NCBI GenBank assembly: GCA_015057315.1
Contig: SVER01000012.1
Coordinates: 23,576-87,575 of the forward strand
Length of the DNA stretch: 64,000 nt
Direction: 5' to 3'
Origin: Pseudobutyrivibrio ruminis
Lineage (GTDB): Bacteria > Bacillota > Clostridia > Lachnospirales > Lachnospiraceae
Notes under the pieces: model-generated
Database searches by the model: none
What the model was told of the DNA's origin: nothing
The model's input: only the letters and a program-made list of their open reading frames with translations
Shown here: piece after piece, positions 44,196-53,799 of the stretch
How the letters are laid out: each line of letters starts with the position of its first letter
How positions within the stretch are numbered: position 1 is the first letter of the stretch
Position numbers and translations under genes: made by a program

Positions 44196-44915
44196 CTACT
44201 CAATAATTATGACTGAAACATTGTCCTTGCCGCCATGTGCGTTGGCAAGTTCTATTAACCTGTTACCACGATTTGCAATGGTATTATCAGATGTAATCAC
44301 TGAAAAGATTTCATCATCATCCACCATATTAGTTAAGCCATCTGAGCAAATAAGAATGTGTTCACCGCCGTTAATGGCTACATCAAAATAATCTGGAACA
44401 ATAGTGCTTTCGGCACCGATTGCTCTTGTAATCATATTCTTACGTTTATCATACTTGGCATTTACCTCATCCAGCTCACCAGTACGAACCAGCTCTGCAA
44501 CCACTGAGTGATCCTTGGTAATCTGCTTGAGTTTGTCTTTGCCAGCAACATATAACCTGCTGTCACCTACATTAGCTACGTAAAGATGTCCATCAAAAAC
44601 TGTAGCCAGTACCAGTGTAGTTCCCATTCCAGCCTTAGTAGGGTCTGTCTTGGATTCAGAATATATTTTGTTATTAGCAAGCTGTATCGCCCTTTCAAAA
44701 ATCCTGACAGTTTCAAGCTCCGTAGAATTCTTGATTTCATCAACTATAATCTCTACGCATTTAGCGGAAGCATAATCGCCAGCCAGCTCTCCGCCCATGC
44801 CATCTGCGACTATATATAGATTTGGCAATTTACCAACTCTTTCATCGGAAGAAAAAATGCAGTCCTGATTGACATGCCTTTTAATTCCAACATCTGTCTT
44901 TTCATAGCTTATCAT
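44196..44915 (-). CDS. stp: PP2C-type Ser/Thr phosphatase (Stp/PrpC)
   Basis: This metal-dependent phosphatase reverses the action of the neighbouring PASTA kinase. The 239-residue protein has the PP2C motifs VKRHVNQD-type start (GIKRHVNQDCIFSSDERVG), LYIVADGMGGELAGDYAS, LYVANVGDSRLYV, TRAIGAE, ILICSDGLTNMVDDDEI and GGKDNVSVIIIE, giving the metal-binding aspartates. It shares one base with the rlmN stop, and prkC follows after 16 bp, the standard Firmicute order. Confidence 0.95.
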   Translation of the reverse strand: MISYEKTDVGIKRHVNQDCIFSSDERVGKLPNLYIVADGMGGELAGDYASAKCVEIIVDEIKNSTELETVRIFERAIQLANNKIYSESKTDPTKAGMGTTLVLATVFDGHLYVANVGDSRLYVAGKDKLKQITKDHSVVAELVRTGELDEVNAKYDKRKNMITRAIGAESTIVPDYFDVAINGGEHILICSDGLTNMVDDDEIFSVITSDNTIANRGNRLIELANAHGGKDNVSVIIIE

Positions 44916-45985
44916 TAAATAGTCCCTTTCGAAGCGTTCATGTCTGCATGTCGCTTTCTCAGTTGTCCACAGGCCCCGTCAATGTCGCGACCCATTTCCC
45001 TTCTAATAGTAGCATTATTCACATATTTTTCAATCTTTTTTTGGAAGGCATAAGCCCTATCCATAGATGGAGACACAAAATCTCTTTCCTTAATTGGATT
45101 AACGGGAATAAGATTAACATGGCAATTAAGATGTCCTATAAGCTTGCCTAATTCCTCTGCATCCACATCCCTGTCATTAACGCCACCAACAAGTGAATAC
45201 TCAAATGTGATCCTTCTGCCTGTCTTGTTGAAATAATATTCGCAGGCCTCTATCAGCTCATGGATTTCGTACTTGTTAGCAACAGGCATTAATTCCTTTC
45301 TCTTCTCCTGATTAGGAGCATGCAAGGAAATTGCAAGAGTGATTGTCAAATCCTCATCTGCAAGCTGCTTAATCTTAGGTACGATTCCACAGGTGCTAAC
45401 TGTAATATTTCTTTGTGAAATATTCAGTCCATTTTCATCTGATAATAGTCTAACAAATTTTACTATATTATCATAGTTATCCATAGGCTCGCCTGTGCCC
45501 ATAACAACCACATTTGAAACTCGCTCACCTGTATCTCTTTGGATGGCATAAATCTGTCCAAGCATTTCTGCTGGAGTAAGATTTCTAACCCAGCCATCAA
45601 GTGTTGATGCGCAGAATCGGCATCCCATTTTGCAGCCAACCTGTGAGCTGATGCAAACAGAATTACCATGCTTATAGCTCATCCAAACGCTTTCTACCAT
45701 TTCCCCATCAAACAGCTCAAAAAGATATTTTCTGGTACCGTCGATTTTGGAAACCTGCAAATCGATTTGCTTAAGTGGCCTGTAGTTGCAGTTAGCATTC
45801 AGCTTATCCTTAAGAGACTTTGGAATGTTTTTCATCTCATCATAGTTAAGGGCTAAGTGCTTATGCATCCATTCATACAGCTGCTTCGCTCTAAACTTAG
45901 GCTCTGACAAATCATTTGTAACATAATCTGTTAGTTCTATTAAATTAAGCGACCTAATGTCTACTAGTTCTTTTTCATTACACAT
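44915..45985 (-). CDS. rlmN: 23S rRNA (A2503-C2) methyltransferase RlmN
   Basis: RlmN is a radical SAM enzyme that methylates A2503 of 23S rRNA and A37 of some tRNAs. The 356-residue protein has the CX3CX2C cluster motif in SQVGCKMGCRFCASTLDG, VVMGTGEPMDNYDN, LAISLHAPNQEKR and the C-terminal methyl-carrying Cys in DIDGACGQLR. Its 5' end overlaps rsmB by 22 bp. It precedes stp in the conserved rsmB-rlmN-stp-prkC cluster. Confidence 0.96.
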   Translation of the reverse strand: MCNEKELVDIRSLNLIELTDYVTNDLSEPKFRAKQLYEWMHKHLALNYDEMKNIPKSLKDKLNANCNYRPLKQIDLQVSKIDGTRKYLFELFDGEMVESVWMSYKHGNSVCISSQVGCKMGCRFCASTLDGWVRNLTPAEMLGQIYAIQRDTGERVSNVVVMGTGEPMDNYDNIVKFVRLLSDENGLNISQRNITVSTCGIVPKIKQLADEDLTITLAISLHAPNQEKRKELMPVANKYEIHELIEACEYYFNKTGRRITFEYSLVGGVNDRDVDAEELGKLIGHLNCHVNLIPVNPIKERDFVSPSMDRAYAFQKKIEKYVNNATIRREMGRDIDGACGQLRKRHADMNASKGTI

Positions 45986-47235
45986 ATAAAAAATCCATCA
46001 TGTTCTTTATCAGGTAACAATTGTTCCATAGTCTCAATTGTAAACTCCTTATGTGAACTTAAGAAGTTTTCTACCTGATTTTCGTTTTCATCTTTGTTTA
46101 TTGTGCAGGTACTGTAGCAAAGTGTTCCACCTGCCTTAACATACCTTGCAGCGTTTTCAAGTATCTTGGCTTGAAGCATTACAAGCTCTGCCAAGGATTC
46201 CTCAGTCTGATTATATTTAATATCAGGCTTTTTTCTGATTATACCAAGTCCTGAACATGGCAAATCAGCAATTACTACATCGTACTTGTTTTCGGATGAT
46301 TCGTCAAATACTGTGGCATCATATTGTTCGGCTTTAATATTTGTAGCGCCAGCTCTTTGAATATTTTCATTGATAATGGCTACCTTGGCCTCAGTAAGGT
46401 CACGAGCCAGTACTGTTCCCTTAGCTGCAAGCTCCGAAGCATGCAAAGCCTTGCCACCTGGTGCAGCACACAAATCAATAACTTTATCATCTTCCTTGAT
46501 ACCAGCTTTGTATGGAACCAACTGAGATGAATAATCCTGAATATAAAAAAGTCCTTCGTTAAATTCTGGTATTGATGTAATCACATTAAAGCCTGCTATA
46601 TAAAGTGCACTAGGAATACTATCGCATATACGAACTGATATATCTTGTGCTTCAAGCTTATTCATAAGCTCTTCTCTTGTAATCTTGCTTAGATTAACTC
46701 TAATGCAAAGCTCCTCGGGCTCGAAAAATCCCTTCAGAATCTCTTTAGTCTTATCTATACCATAATCAGTATTCCACTTATCTACAATCCACTGAGGCAT
46801 AGAATACTTAACACTTAAATCTGTAATGTTGAGATTTCCTTTATCTCTGGCTATGTTTCGTAAAACTCCATTAACAAACCCAGATAATCCAGCAAAGCCA
46901 CGCTTCTTAGCAAGCTTAACATATTCATTACAGGTAGCAGAATCTGGTACTGCATCCATATAATATATTTCAAAAGCACCCATTCGCATGATTGTACGAA
47001 TAAGTGGTTTCATCTTTTTGACCTTTGTTTTGGAGTAGCTGTTAATAATGTAATCAAGCTCAATCTCTCGCTCCACCGTACCATTAACAAGACGAGTGAT
47101 GAAAGCTCTTTCACTTTTTTCTAAATATCCATATTTATCCAAAACTGCCTTTAAATAAATATGAGAAAACTGGCCATGCTCCAAAATCTCAATCAAGGTA
47201 TCAGCTGATATTTCTCTGATATTAATCCCTGCCAT
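45964..47235 (-). CDS. rsmB: 16S rRNA (C967-C5) methyltransferase RsmB
   Basis: RsmB methylates C967 of 16S rRNA. The 423-residue protein has an N-terminal NusB-like helical domain (about 1-140; RAFITRLVNGTVEREIELDYIIN), then a SAM-dependent domain with DLCAAPGGKALHASELAAKG. The catalytic cysteines are in IADLPCSGLGIIRKKPD and LCYSTCTINKDENENQV. It lies 21 bp after fmt and overlaps rlmN by 22 bp. Confidence 0.96.
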   Translation of the reverse strand: MAGINIREISADTLIEILEHGQFSHIYLKAVLDKYGYLEKSERAFITRLVNGTVEREIELDYIINSYSKTKVKKMKPLIRTIMRMGAFEIYYMDAVPDSATCNEYVKLAKKRGFAGLSGFVNGVLRNIARDKGNLNITDLSVKYSMPQWIVDKWNTDYGIDKTKEILKGFFEPEELCIRVNLSKITREELMNKLEAQDISVRICDSIPSALYIAGFNVITSIPEFNEGLFYIQDYSSQLVPYKAGIKEDDKVIDLCAAPGGKALHASELAAKGTVLARDLTEAKVAIINENIQRAGATNIKAEQYDATVFDESSENKYDVVIADLPCSGLGIIRKKPDIKYNQTEESLAELVMLQAKILENAARYVKAGGTLCYSTCTINKDENENQVENFLSSHKEFTIETMEQLLPDKEHDGFFICVMKKN

Positions 47236-47256
47236 TTACTACCTCACAATTATTTT

Positions 47257-48189
47257 CTATCTGTTAGATGAAAAAACAGTACCTGCTTCAAGCTGATATC
47301 CTCTTAGGAAATCACCTGTAGCCATACGCTTCTTGCCTTCTAACTGAAGTTCATTTATCTCAAGTGCTTTATCACCACATGCTATCGTAAATACGTTTTT
47401 ATTTACATCAATAACTGTTCCTGCTTCACCTGATTTATCAACAACTGTAGCTTTCCATAGCTTAAGCTGTTTACCATTTACAAATGTAAATGCAGATGGC
47501 CAAGGATTAAGACCTCTGATAAGACGTTCAATTTCTTCAGCTGGCTTTGTCCAATCGATATTTCCCATGTCCTTACTAATCATGCCCACATGAGTAGCCT
47601 CTGCTTCATTCTGAGGAATTGGAGTAATCTCACCTTTTTCAAGAGCTTCGATAGTCTTAACTGCAAGCTTACCACCATCAACTGCCAGCTTATCAAAAAG
47701 GCTTCCACCAGTCTCATCAGCGGCAAGCTCAATCTCAGACTTAAGAAGCATATCTCCGTCATCAAGACCTGGTCCCATCAGCATTGTTGTATTTCCTGAA
47801 ACCTTTTCTCCGTTGATAACAGCCCACTGAATTGGGGCAGCTCCACGATACTTAGGAAGAAGTGAGCCGTGAACATTAACACATCCAAGGCGTGGCATAT
47901 CAAGAATCACCTTTGGAAGAATCTGTCCAAAGGCAGCCACTACAAATACATCTGCCTTATACTGGCTAAGATATTCCACTGACTCCTCAGCCCTGATTTT
48001 AACTGGCTGATAAACTGGAATGTCGTGCTCTACTGCAAACTCCTTTACTGGTGTAGGCTGAAGCTTTCCGCTACGTCCCTTTGGTTTGTCTGGCTGGCTT
48101 ACCACAAGAATTACCTCATGGCCAGCTTCATATATTGCCTTAAGTGTCTCCACCGCAAAATCAGGTGTACCCATAAATACTACTTTCAT
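47257..48189 (-). CDS. fmt: Methionyl-tRNA formyltransferase
   Basis: Fmt formylates initiator Met-tRNA using 10-formyl-THF. The 310-residue protein has VVFMGTPDFAVETL at the N-terminus, the folate site VNVHGSLLPKYRGAAPIQWAVINGE with the catalytic Asn/His, and the C-terminal tRNA-binding domain (GLNPWPSAFTF). In most Firmicutes def and priA precede fmt; here the upstream neighbour is an ABC exporter, separated by a strong terminator, so the deformylase gene must lie elsewhere. Confidence 0.95.
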   Translation of the reverse strand: MKVVFMGTPDFAVETLKAIYEAGHEVILVVSQPDKPKGRSGKLQPTPVKEFAVEHDIPVYQPVKIRAEESVEYLSQYKADVFVVAAFGQILPKVILDMPRLGCVNVHGSLLPKYRGAAPIQWAVINGEKVSGNTTMLMGPGLDDGDMLLKSEIELAADETGGSLFDKLAVDGGKLAVKTIEALEKGEITPIPQNEAEATHVGMISKDMGNIDWTKPAEEIERLIRGLNPWPSAFTFVNGKQLKLWKATVVDKSGEAGTVIDVNKNVFTIACGDKALEINELQLEGKKRMATGDFLRGYQLEAGTVFSSNR

Positions 48190-48229
48190 TTATATCAATC
48201 CTTTCAGACTCAAAATTTGCAACACGAAA

Positions 48230-48275
48230 AAACGTCGTAAGACGCTACACTTTAGTGTATCATTTTACGGCGTTT
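48230..48275 (-). terminator. Long stem-loop terminator after the ABC exporter genes
   Basis: On the minus strand AAACGCCGTAA and TTACGACGTTT pair over 11 positions with one mismatch, enclosing an inner hairpin with ACACT/AGTGT. The stem is followed by TTTTTT. It lies 36 bp after the exporter stop and separates it from fmt. Confidence 0.82.
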
Positions 48276-48282
48276 CGTACAA
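48254..48282 (-). promoter_or_regulatory. Candidate promoter of the fmt operon inside the terminator
   Basis: TTGTAC (48282-48277) and TACACT (48259-48254) are 17 bp apart on the minus strand. The hexamers lie in the upstream terminator, with the -10 in its inner hairpin. No other promoter-like pair was seen before fmt. Modest match; treat as tentative. Confidence 0.35.
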
Positions 48283-48310
48283 CTTTTACTGTCTATGGAA
48301 ATATATATTG

Positions 48311-50179
48311 TTATGCATAATATCCTGCCTGGGCTGTCCACAATTTCTGATATTTTCCAATTTCATTTACTAACATTTCATGTGATCCTGTTTGTACTAT
48401 TTTTCCATTATCAAACACCATTATTTCATCACAAAACTTGCAAGAAGACAACCTGTGACTAATATATATAGCGGTTTTATCCTTAACCATATCTTTAAAA
48501 CGTTCGTAGATTTCAGCCTCTGCCATAGGGTCCAAGGCCGCTGTAGGTTCATCTAGAATTACGAAAGCCGCATTTTGATATAGTGCTCTAGCAATGGCCA
48601 CCTTCTGCGCCTCTCCGCCTGAAAGATTCACACCCTCTTCAGATAAATCCTTGTATAAAATAGTATCAAGCCCATTTTTCATAGAAGCGATTCGTCCATC
48701 AAGACCAGCCTGTGCCAGTGCCAGATTCACCCTATCTTCATCGTATTCCTTTAAGCAGCTTACATTCATCCCAAGCGGAAGAGCCAGCAGCTTAAAATCC
48801 TGAAATACAACAGAAAAGATATCCATATATTCTTTATATTTATACTTTTTAATGTTAATTCCATTTAAAAGTATTTCCCCTTCTGTTGGGTCATACAGCC
48901 TACATAAAAGCTTTATAAATGTGGTCTTGCCTGAGCCGTTTTCTCCAACTATAGCAATCTTAGAACCAATTCTAAACTTTACTGAAAGATTCCTAAGAGC
49001 CCACTCTTTAGCACCTGGATACTTAAAAGAAACATTTCTAAATTCAATTTCGTAATTTGCATCCATTCGCTTTTCCGTTGTTAAAGAACCCCTATACATC
49101 TCGTCAGGACTATCTATGAATGTAAAAAGCTCATTTAGAAAATAAGCATTTCTTTTTAAACTTCCGGCTACACCGTAAAGTTCACCAAGATTTGTAGATA
49201 GCATCGAAAGAGCCGCCACGTACCTAGAAACTTCGCCAATACCATAGGCACCAGCTAAAGATTTTAAACAGACAACCATGTATACAACGCCAGTAAAGGC
49301 AACCGAAATCATATCGCCAATGGCATTCCATCGTCCTAAGCCATTCTTAGTTAATTTATCTAGCACTCCATTAACAGCGAAAGGCATCTGTGCACCAGTA
49401 CATTTTTTTAATATGTACTCTTGCATATTATAAATACGAACATCGCAATTCATCTTTTTATCGTCCATAGGTCTGCATAACAGATAATTAAAAATACGAT
49501 TTCCTAATCTAATATCCTCTCCGCCTGCTCTTAGATTCAAATCAGTAGCATGTACCTTGCACTTAGAAGATGCAAAAGATATTAGTAACAAAAGCATTAT
49601 AATAAAAAGATTTACAATGAAACTATTAAGGAAGCGATACTCGCTATTTTCATTTACCTTTGCAGCAAAAAAGGAATATGTCAAAAGGATTACTGAACCG
49701 ATTCCGATTAAGGATTTAAGAAGTCTCTCACATATTTTGTATGCCTCAATTAACCCATAACCATTCCAATTGCTATTTTGCAAAATCTGAGAAATTGTAT
49801 CGCTTGTCTGTTCAGAATCAAACCTGGCATACTCCATCTCAAGAGTCTTTGAAGCAATAACTCTAAAATTTATTATTTGGTCACCTAGTATTTCATTTTT
49901 TACATTTTCCCATCTAATAAAAGCTGCTGACAATAATCCTAGCATCAAATCTATAAGAAGCATCTTAAGAATTATCCCGTATATTAATTCAAGATTTCTT
50001 CCACCGGAAAGCTCTGAAATTAAAAGTGACATGAAATAAATATTTACAAATGGAATTACTGCTGTCACCAACACTCTCACAGTAAGAATCCACACTGCCC
50101 CGCCAGTTTCCTTATTAACAATACCAAGTGCTCTAAACCACAGCTTCAAGCTATCTTTAAACGATATTTTCTTATCCAT
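48311..50179 (-). CDS. ABC exporter, permease-ATPase fusion (second of pair)
   Basis: This 622-residue half-transporter has five or six membrane helices (about 20-340) and a C-terminal ATPase: Walker A IVGENGSGKTTFI, signature NLSGGEAQKVAIA, Walker B FVILDEPTAALDP and the switch His in ISHRLSSC. The frame extends to 50236, but AAGGAGG lies 6 bp before the ATG at 50179, giving MDKKISFKDSL and an 8-bp overlap with the partner gene. The two exporters probably form a heterodimer. Substrate is unknown; the regulator context suggests a peptide or antimicrobial. Confidence 0.9.
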   Translation of the reverse strand: MDKKISFKDSLKLWFRALGIVNKETGGAVWILTVRVLVTAVIPFVNIYFMSLLISELSGGRNLELIYGIILKMLLIDLMLGLLSAAFIRWENVKNEILGDQIINFRVIASKTLEMEYARFDSEQTSDTISQILQNSNWNGYGLIEAYKICERLLKSLIGIGSVILLTYSFFAAKVNENSEYRFLNSFIVNLFIIMLLLLISFASSKCKVHATDLNLRAGGEDIRLGNRIFNYLLCRPMDDKKMNCDVRIYNMQEYILKKCTGAQMPFAVNGVLDKLTKNGLGRWNAIGDMISVAFTGVVYMVVCLKSLAGAYGIGEVSRYVAALSMLSTNLGELYGVAGSLKRNAYFLNELFTFIDSPDEMYRGSLTTEKRMDANYEIEFRNVSFKYPGAKEWALRNLSVKFRIGSKIAIVGENGSGKTTFIKLLCRLYDPTEGEILLNGINIKKYKYKEYMDIFSVVFQDFKLLALPLGMNVSCLKEYDEDRVNLALAQAGLDGRIASMKNGLDTILYKDLSEEGVNLSGGEAQKVAIARALYQNAAFVILDEPTAALDPMAEAEIYERFKDMVKDKTAIYISHRLSSCKFCDEIMVFDNGKIVQTGSHEMLVNEIGKYQKLWTAQAGYYA

Positions 50180-51995
50180 GAATAGCCTCCTTCTGATAGT
50201 ATTTCTTCTGCACATAAAAAAGCTTTGCATATTCACCGTCAGATAAGATTAAAGAATCGTGTGTGCCTTCTTCAATGATTCTCCCTTTATCTAAAAGCAG
50301 AATTCTATCGCAGAACCTAGTGGATGCTAATCTATGGGAAATAAATACAGATGTTTTTCCATTAGTCATAGAATTATATTTATGATAAATATCATTCTCC
50401 GCAATTGGGTCTAGTGCTGCTGTAGGCTCATCCAAAAGAAGTATTGGCGCATCCTTGTATAGAGCTCTTGCTAGTATAAGTCTCTGCTCCTCACCACCAG
50501 AAAGTAACACCCCATTTTCATATATTTTCTTTCCAATAATAGTATTCAATCCATCTGGTAAATTTTTCACCTTCACTTCAAGGCCCGCTTTACTTATAAC
50601 CTCCCAAACCCTTTCTGGATTTGTAGCATCATCTTCAAGAGTAATATTGTCATTTATAGTTGCATCAAGAATTGAAAATTCCTGAAATACTGCACTAAAT
50701 AATCTATAGTACTCTCTGCGATTAAATTCTTTAATATTTATTCCATTTAATAAAACTTCACCTTCAGTAGGATCATAAAAGCCTGATATCAGTCGGATAA
50801 GTGTGGTCTTGCCGGCACCATTAAGTCCAACAACGGCTACCTTTTCTCCAGGAGCAATCCTAAGATTAATGTTATGAAGAGTATCTGTATCATTATTAGG
50901 ATACCTGAAACTTACATTTTTCAGTTCAATCTCATATTTTCCATCAACTGCATTAGGAAGCTTTATTCCACCTTCAAATCTAAATTGCTCTTTATAGTCA
51001 AAATATTCTCTTACAACATTTATTTCCATGCTATATCTATTCATGGTGTTACAAGTATCCATGATGCCAAGCATCTGCTCAGTCAGATTTCCAATAGTAG
51101 CAATATAAAGCACAAATAATGACGCAGGAAGATTTCCCTCAACAACCAGTTTTGCCACATATATGTACGCCACACCATTTCTTAAAAATGACAGAATCAA
51201 ATCTAATACATTCATCCAGATATATTTGCGCTCCCTTTTACTAATAAAAGCTTCGTATGTTCTAATAGCATCATCAAACATATCCATAAGCCACGACTTC
51301 ATTCCAAAGATTCGAATATCCTTTCCAAGTCCTACATCCTTGGACTGTCTCCAGAAATACATTACCCTCTTAAAAAGTGTAGCCTCCTCATCTCTATGGT
51401 TATACTGCCACTGAACAATTTGACGATTTATTGTATGCTCTAAAACTGAGGTACCTATTATCAATAGTAATATCCACCATTTAAGCTTCGTAAGAATTAC
51501 AAAGTATATCAACAATGAAAAGGAATACCTAACTAAATCTTCAATTTTATTCCATATATCTTCTGTGGCTTTAGAATTATTATTACTTGCTGATGATGCT
51601 TTCTCCTGTAATTTTAAAAACTTTTCATCTTCTACATTAGGAAATGATGTTATACTGAATTTTTCTGCAATACTCTCGATTATTCCTGTCCTGCAGGAAA
51701 TTTTTGGTATAGACATATAAAAATGCAGATATGTTTTCACACCAGTTAAAACTATTAATAATCCAATCACAAGACTTATAGTTTGCATAAAGATGGCTAT
51801 GCTTTTTCCTGATTCCAACAAGTCTAATATCATAGGTGTAGTTAGCATCCCAACAACATTTATGATGCAAGCCAAGATTCCACTTAGAATAGAAATCCAT
51901 AGTAAATAAGGCACTCTACTGATTTTGCTACGTTTCACCATCCACATGAAATTTTGGAAAGTGTTATATTTTCCTTTTTCTTTTATCCTTTTCAT
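50172..51995 (-). CDS. ABC exporter, permease-ATPase fusion (first of pair)
   Basis: This 607-residue half-transporter has a membrane domain (helices at about 30-50, 68-88, 145-165, 260-290) and an ATPase domain. The domain has Walker A VVGLNGAGKTTLI, signature LLSGGEEQRLILA, Walker B ILLLDEPTAALDP and ISHRLASTRF. It overlaps its partner by 8 bp. AGGAGG precedes the start within a CCTCCAGGAGG palindrome. A hairpin separates it from the GHKL/LytTR genes, so the regulators may be expressed at a different level. Confidence 0.9.
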   Translation of the reverse strand: MKRIKEKGKYNTFQNFMWMVKRSKISRVPYLLWISILSGILACIINVVGMLTTPMILDLLESGKSIAIFMQTISLVIGLLIVLTGVKTYLHFYMSIPKISCRTGIIESIAEKFSITSFPNVEDEKFLKLQEKASSASNNNSKATEDIWNKIEDLVRYSFSLLIYFVILTKLKWWILLLIIGTSVLEHTINRQIVQWQYNHRDEEATLFKRVMYFWRQSKDVGLGKDIRIFGMKSWLMDMFDDAIRTYEAFISKRERKYIWMNVLDLILSFLRNGVAYIYVAKLVVEGNLPASLFVLYIATIGNLTEQMLGIMDTCNTMNRYSMEINVVREYFDYKEQFRFEGGIKLPNAVDGKYEIELKNVSFRYPNNDTDTLHNINLRIAPGEKVAVVGLNGAGKTTLIRLISGFYDPTEGEVLLNGINIKEFNRREYYRLFSAVFQEFSILDATINDNITLEDDATNPERVWEVISKAGLEVKVKNLPDGLNTIIGKKIYENGVLLSGGEEQRLILARALYKDAPILLLDEPTAALDPIAENDIYHKYNSMTNGKTSVFISHRLASTRFCDRILLLDKGRIIEEGTHDSLILSDGEYAKLFYVQKKYYQKEAIHG

Positions 51996-52032
51996 TGTTC
52001 TTCCCTCCTGGAGGATAGACTATCATAAAATA

Positions 52033-52056
52033 ATCCCCAGAATATAATCTGGGGAT
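52033..52056 (-). terminator. Intra-operon hairpin before the ABC exporter pair
   Basis: ATCCCCAGA and TCTGGGGAT form a perfect 9-bp stem with a 6-nt loop, followed by TATTTTAT on the minus strand, 28 bp after the GHKL kinase stop. It could be a partial terminator between regulators and exporters. Confidence 0.7.
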
Positions 52057-52083
52057 GAATCGTTAAATCCAGGTGACGAATTG

Positions 52084-52746
52084 TCACATTTGTGGAATCA
52101 AAATCTCCGTTGTAAATGCTCCATCTTCGGAGTTTCTACTAAGATATCCATCATATCTTTCCACAATATTATCTATTCTCACAAGGCCAAAACCATGTCC
52201 TTCTCCCTTTGTGGTTTTAAACAAATTGTGAATCTTTTGCTTTTTTCCAGTAGCCGTAGTATTGGTAAAATGAATATAAAGCTGAGTTTGCTTCATATCC
52301 ATATATATTCGAATCATGCGCTCTTCCACAGGCAACTGCTCTGCAGCTTCAATGGCATTATCAAAAAGATTTCCTAAGATACAACAAAGATCTAACTCTG
52401 TCATCTTTAGCTTCACCGGGATTGATGCTTCTACTGATACATTTATATCCTTTGAACGAGCAAGAGAAATCTTTGAATTGAGAATAGCATCTGCCATGGC
52501 ATTTCCTGTCTTTACCACAGTGTCCACTGTATTCAAATCAACAGCAAGGTCTCCAAGATATTTCTTCAGTTCTTCAAGCTCACCATTTTCTAAAAGCACG
52601 TTCATAACCTGAATATGATTTCTGTAATCATGTCGCCAGCCACGAATCTGACGATACATATTGTCTACTTCTCTGTAATGGGTGTCGATTAGTTCTCTCT
52701 GGTAATTCTCTATTCGCTTATCTATCCGCTTTGATAAAAAGCTCAT
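52084..52746 (-). CDS. GHKL-type histidine kinase without membrane domain
   Basis: This 220-residue protein is the cytoplasmic half of an AgrC-like kinase: coiled N-terminus, H-box RGWRHDYRNHIQVMNVLL (His39), dimerisation helix, then GHKL ATPase with LCCILGNLFDNAIEAAEQL and GEGHGFGLVRIDNIVERY. Normal AgrC kinases have six or seven membrane helices; here there are none and no upstream fragment encodes them. It may respond to a cytoplasmic signal or pair with another sensor. It sits 27 bp after the LytTR regulator. Confidence 0.88.
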   Translation of the reverse strand: MSFLSKRIDKRIENYQRELIDTHYREVDNMYRQIRGWRHDYRNHIQVMNVLLENGELEELKKYLGDLAVDLNTVDTVVKTGNAMADAILNSKISLARSKDINVSVEASIPVKLKMTELDLCCILGNLFDNAIEAAEQLPVEERMIRIYMDMKQTQLYIHFTNTTATGKKQKIHNLFKTTKGEGHGFGLVRIDNIVERYDGYLSRNSEDGAFTTEILIPQM

Positions 52747-52773
52747 AATCTATTATTATTCCCCCTAGTTAAA

Positions 52774-53466
52774 CTATTTCATATTAATGATTGCACGATT
52801 CACTTTTTCGTAGGCGCCTCTTGGCAATGGCACCATCTCTCCTGTGTTCAAAAACACATCTGTCTTTGTCACGCGAAGAACCTTCTCAATATTAATAAGA
52901 GCGCTTCGTCCTATTCGTAAAAATCTCTCATCTAATTCTTCCTCAATGGAAGCGAGAGTCCGTTTCACCCTATAGATTTTATCTGTATGAATCATAATGT
53001 AATTTCTATCTACATCAATGTAGGAAATGCTATTAAGTTGGATTCTACAAGATTCTTCGCTGGTGGAAATATAGATTGATTTACTATTTGAATCAATCTT
53101 TGTAAGGGCAATATCCAAAACGCGAAAAAGCTTTTCTGTGTCTAGCGGTTTCATCAGGTAATTAAGTGCACCTACATCATACCCATCTAATATATAATCT
53201 GAATAGCCTGTAATAAATATGATTACCACATCTGAATCTACCTTGCGGATGCGCTTAGCCATCTCAACGCCATCCATATCCTTCATCTCGATATCAAGAA
53301 GAAGAACATCATAGTTCTTCACATCTTCATATGAAAATAAAAATGCTTCAGCTGAATCAAATTCCAAAAAAGTGGTATCAATCCCTTTACACTCTCCCCA
53401 TTCCTTAACCTTATTTTTAACATTTTCTATATCAAGCTCATTGTCATCAACAATAGCAAATCTCAT
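52774..53466 (-). CDS. LytTR-family response regulator
   Basis: This 230-residue AgrA/LytR-type regulator has a receiver domain (MRFAIVDDNELDI, phospho-acceptor Asp58 in YDVLLLDIEMKDMDG, FITGYSDYI, LMKPLD). A LytTR DNA-binding domain follows (ISYIDVDRNYIMIHT, RFLRIGRSALINIEKV, VPLPRGAYEKV). The frame extends to a TTG at 53514, but the ATG at 53466 begins the receiver fold and has GAGG upstream. It is expected to control the adjacent exporter genes, which is inference from position. Confidence 0.9.
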   Translation of the reverse strand: MRFAIVDDNELDIENVKNKVKEWGECKGIDTTFLEFDSAEAFLFSYEDVKNYDVLLLDIEMKDMDGVEMAKRIRKVDSDVVIIFITGYSDYILDGYDVGALNYLMKPLDTEKLFRVLDIALTKIDSNSKSIYISTSEESCRIQLNSISYIDVDRNYIMIHTDKIYRVKRTLASIEEELDERFLRIGRSALINIEKVLRVTKTDVFLNTGEMVPLPRGAYEKVNRAIINMK

Positions 53467-53510
53467 AGCTAGTATGTACCTCTTTTCATTTATTGCAGGC
53501 AGAACTCTAC

Positions 53511-53756
53511 TCAATGCTTTTTACTTGAAATTTCTTGTAATTCAAATCTATACTTTTGCTTCACATCTGGATACTTTTCATGGTCTACTTCAGACAAAAA
53601 CATTTCTTTTGGTCTTACCCAAAGCGAACCATCATCATATAATTTACGATACACTACCATCTCTTGTTGAGTTTCAGAATCTCTTGCGATATCTTCCACC
53701 AGGTAATAATCCCCCTTAAAGTGCTTATATACTCTGTGTAAAACTAATTCTTGCAT
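53511..53756 (-). CDS. DUF1653 protein
   Basis: This 81-residue protein has the DUF1653 pattern: ELVLHRVYKHFKGDYYLVEDIARDSETQQEMVVYRKLYDDGSLWVRPKEMFLSEVD. Such small beta-rich proteins are common but not functionally characterised. The frame extends to 53831, but GGAGG lies 5 bp before the ATG at 53756. Its stop lies 44 bp before the LytTR start. Confidence 0.88.
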   Translation of the reverse strand: MQELVLHRVYKHFKGDYYLVEDIARDSETQQEMVVYRKLYDDGSLWVRPKEMFLSEVDHEKYPDVKQKYRFELQEISSKKH

Positions 53757-53799
53757 CTTCGCCTCCGTAAATTTAATTTGTGCTCGATTATCATATATC

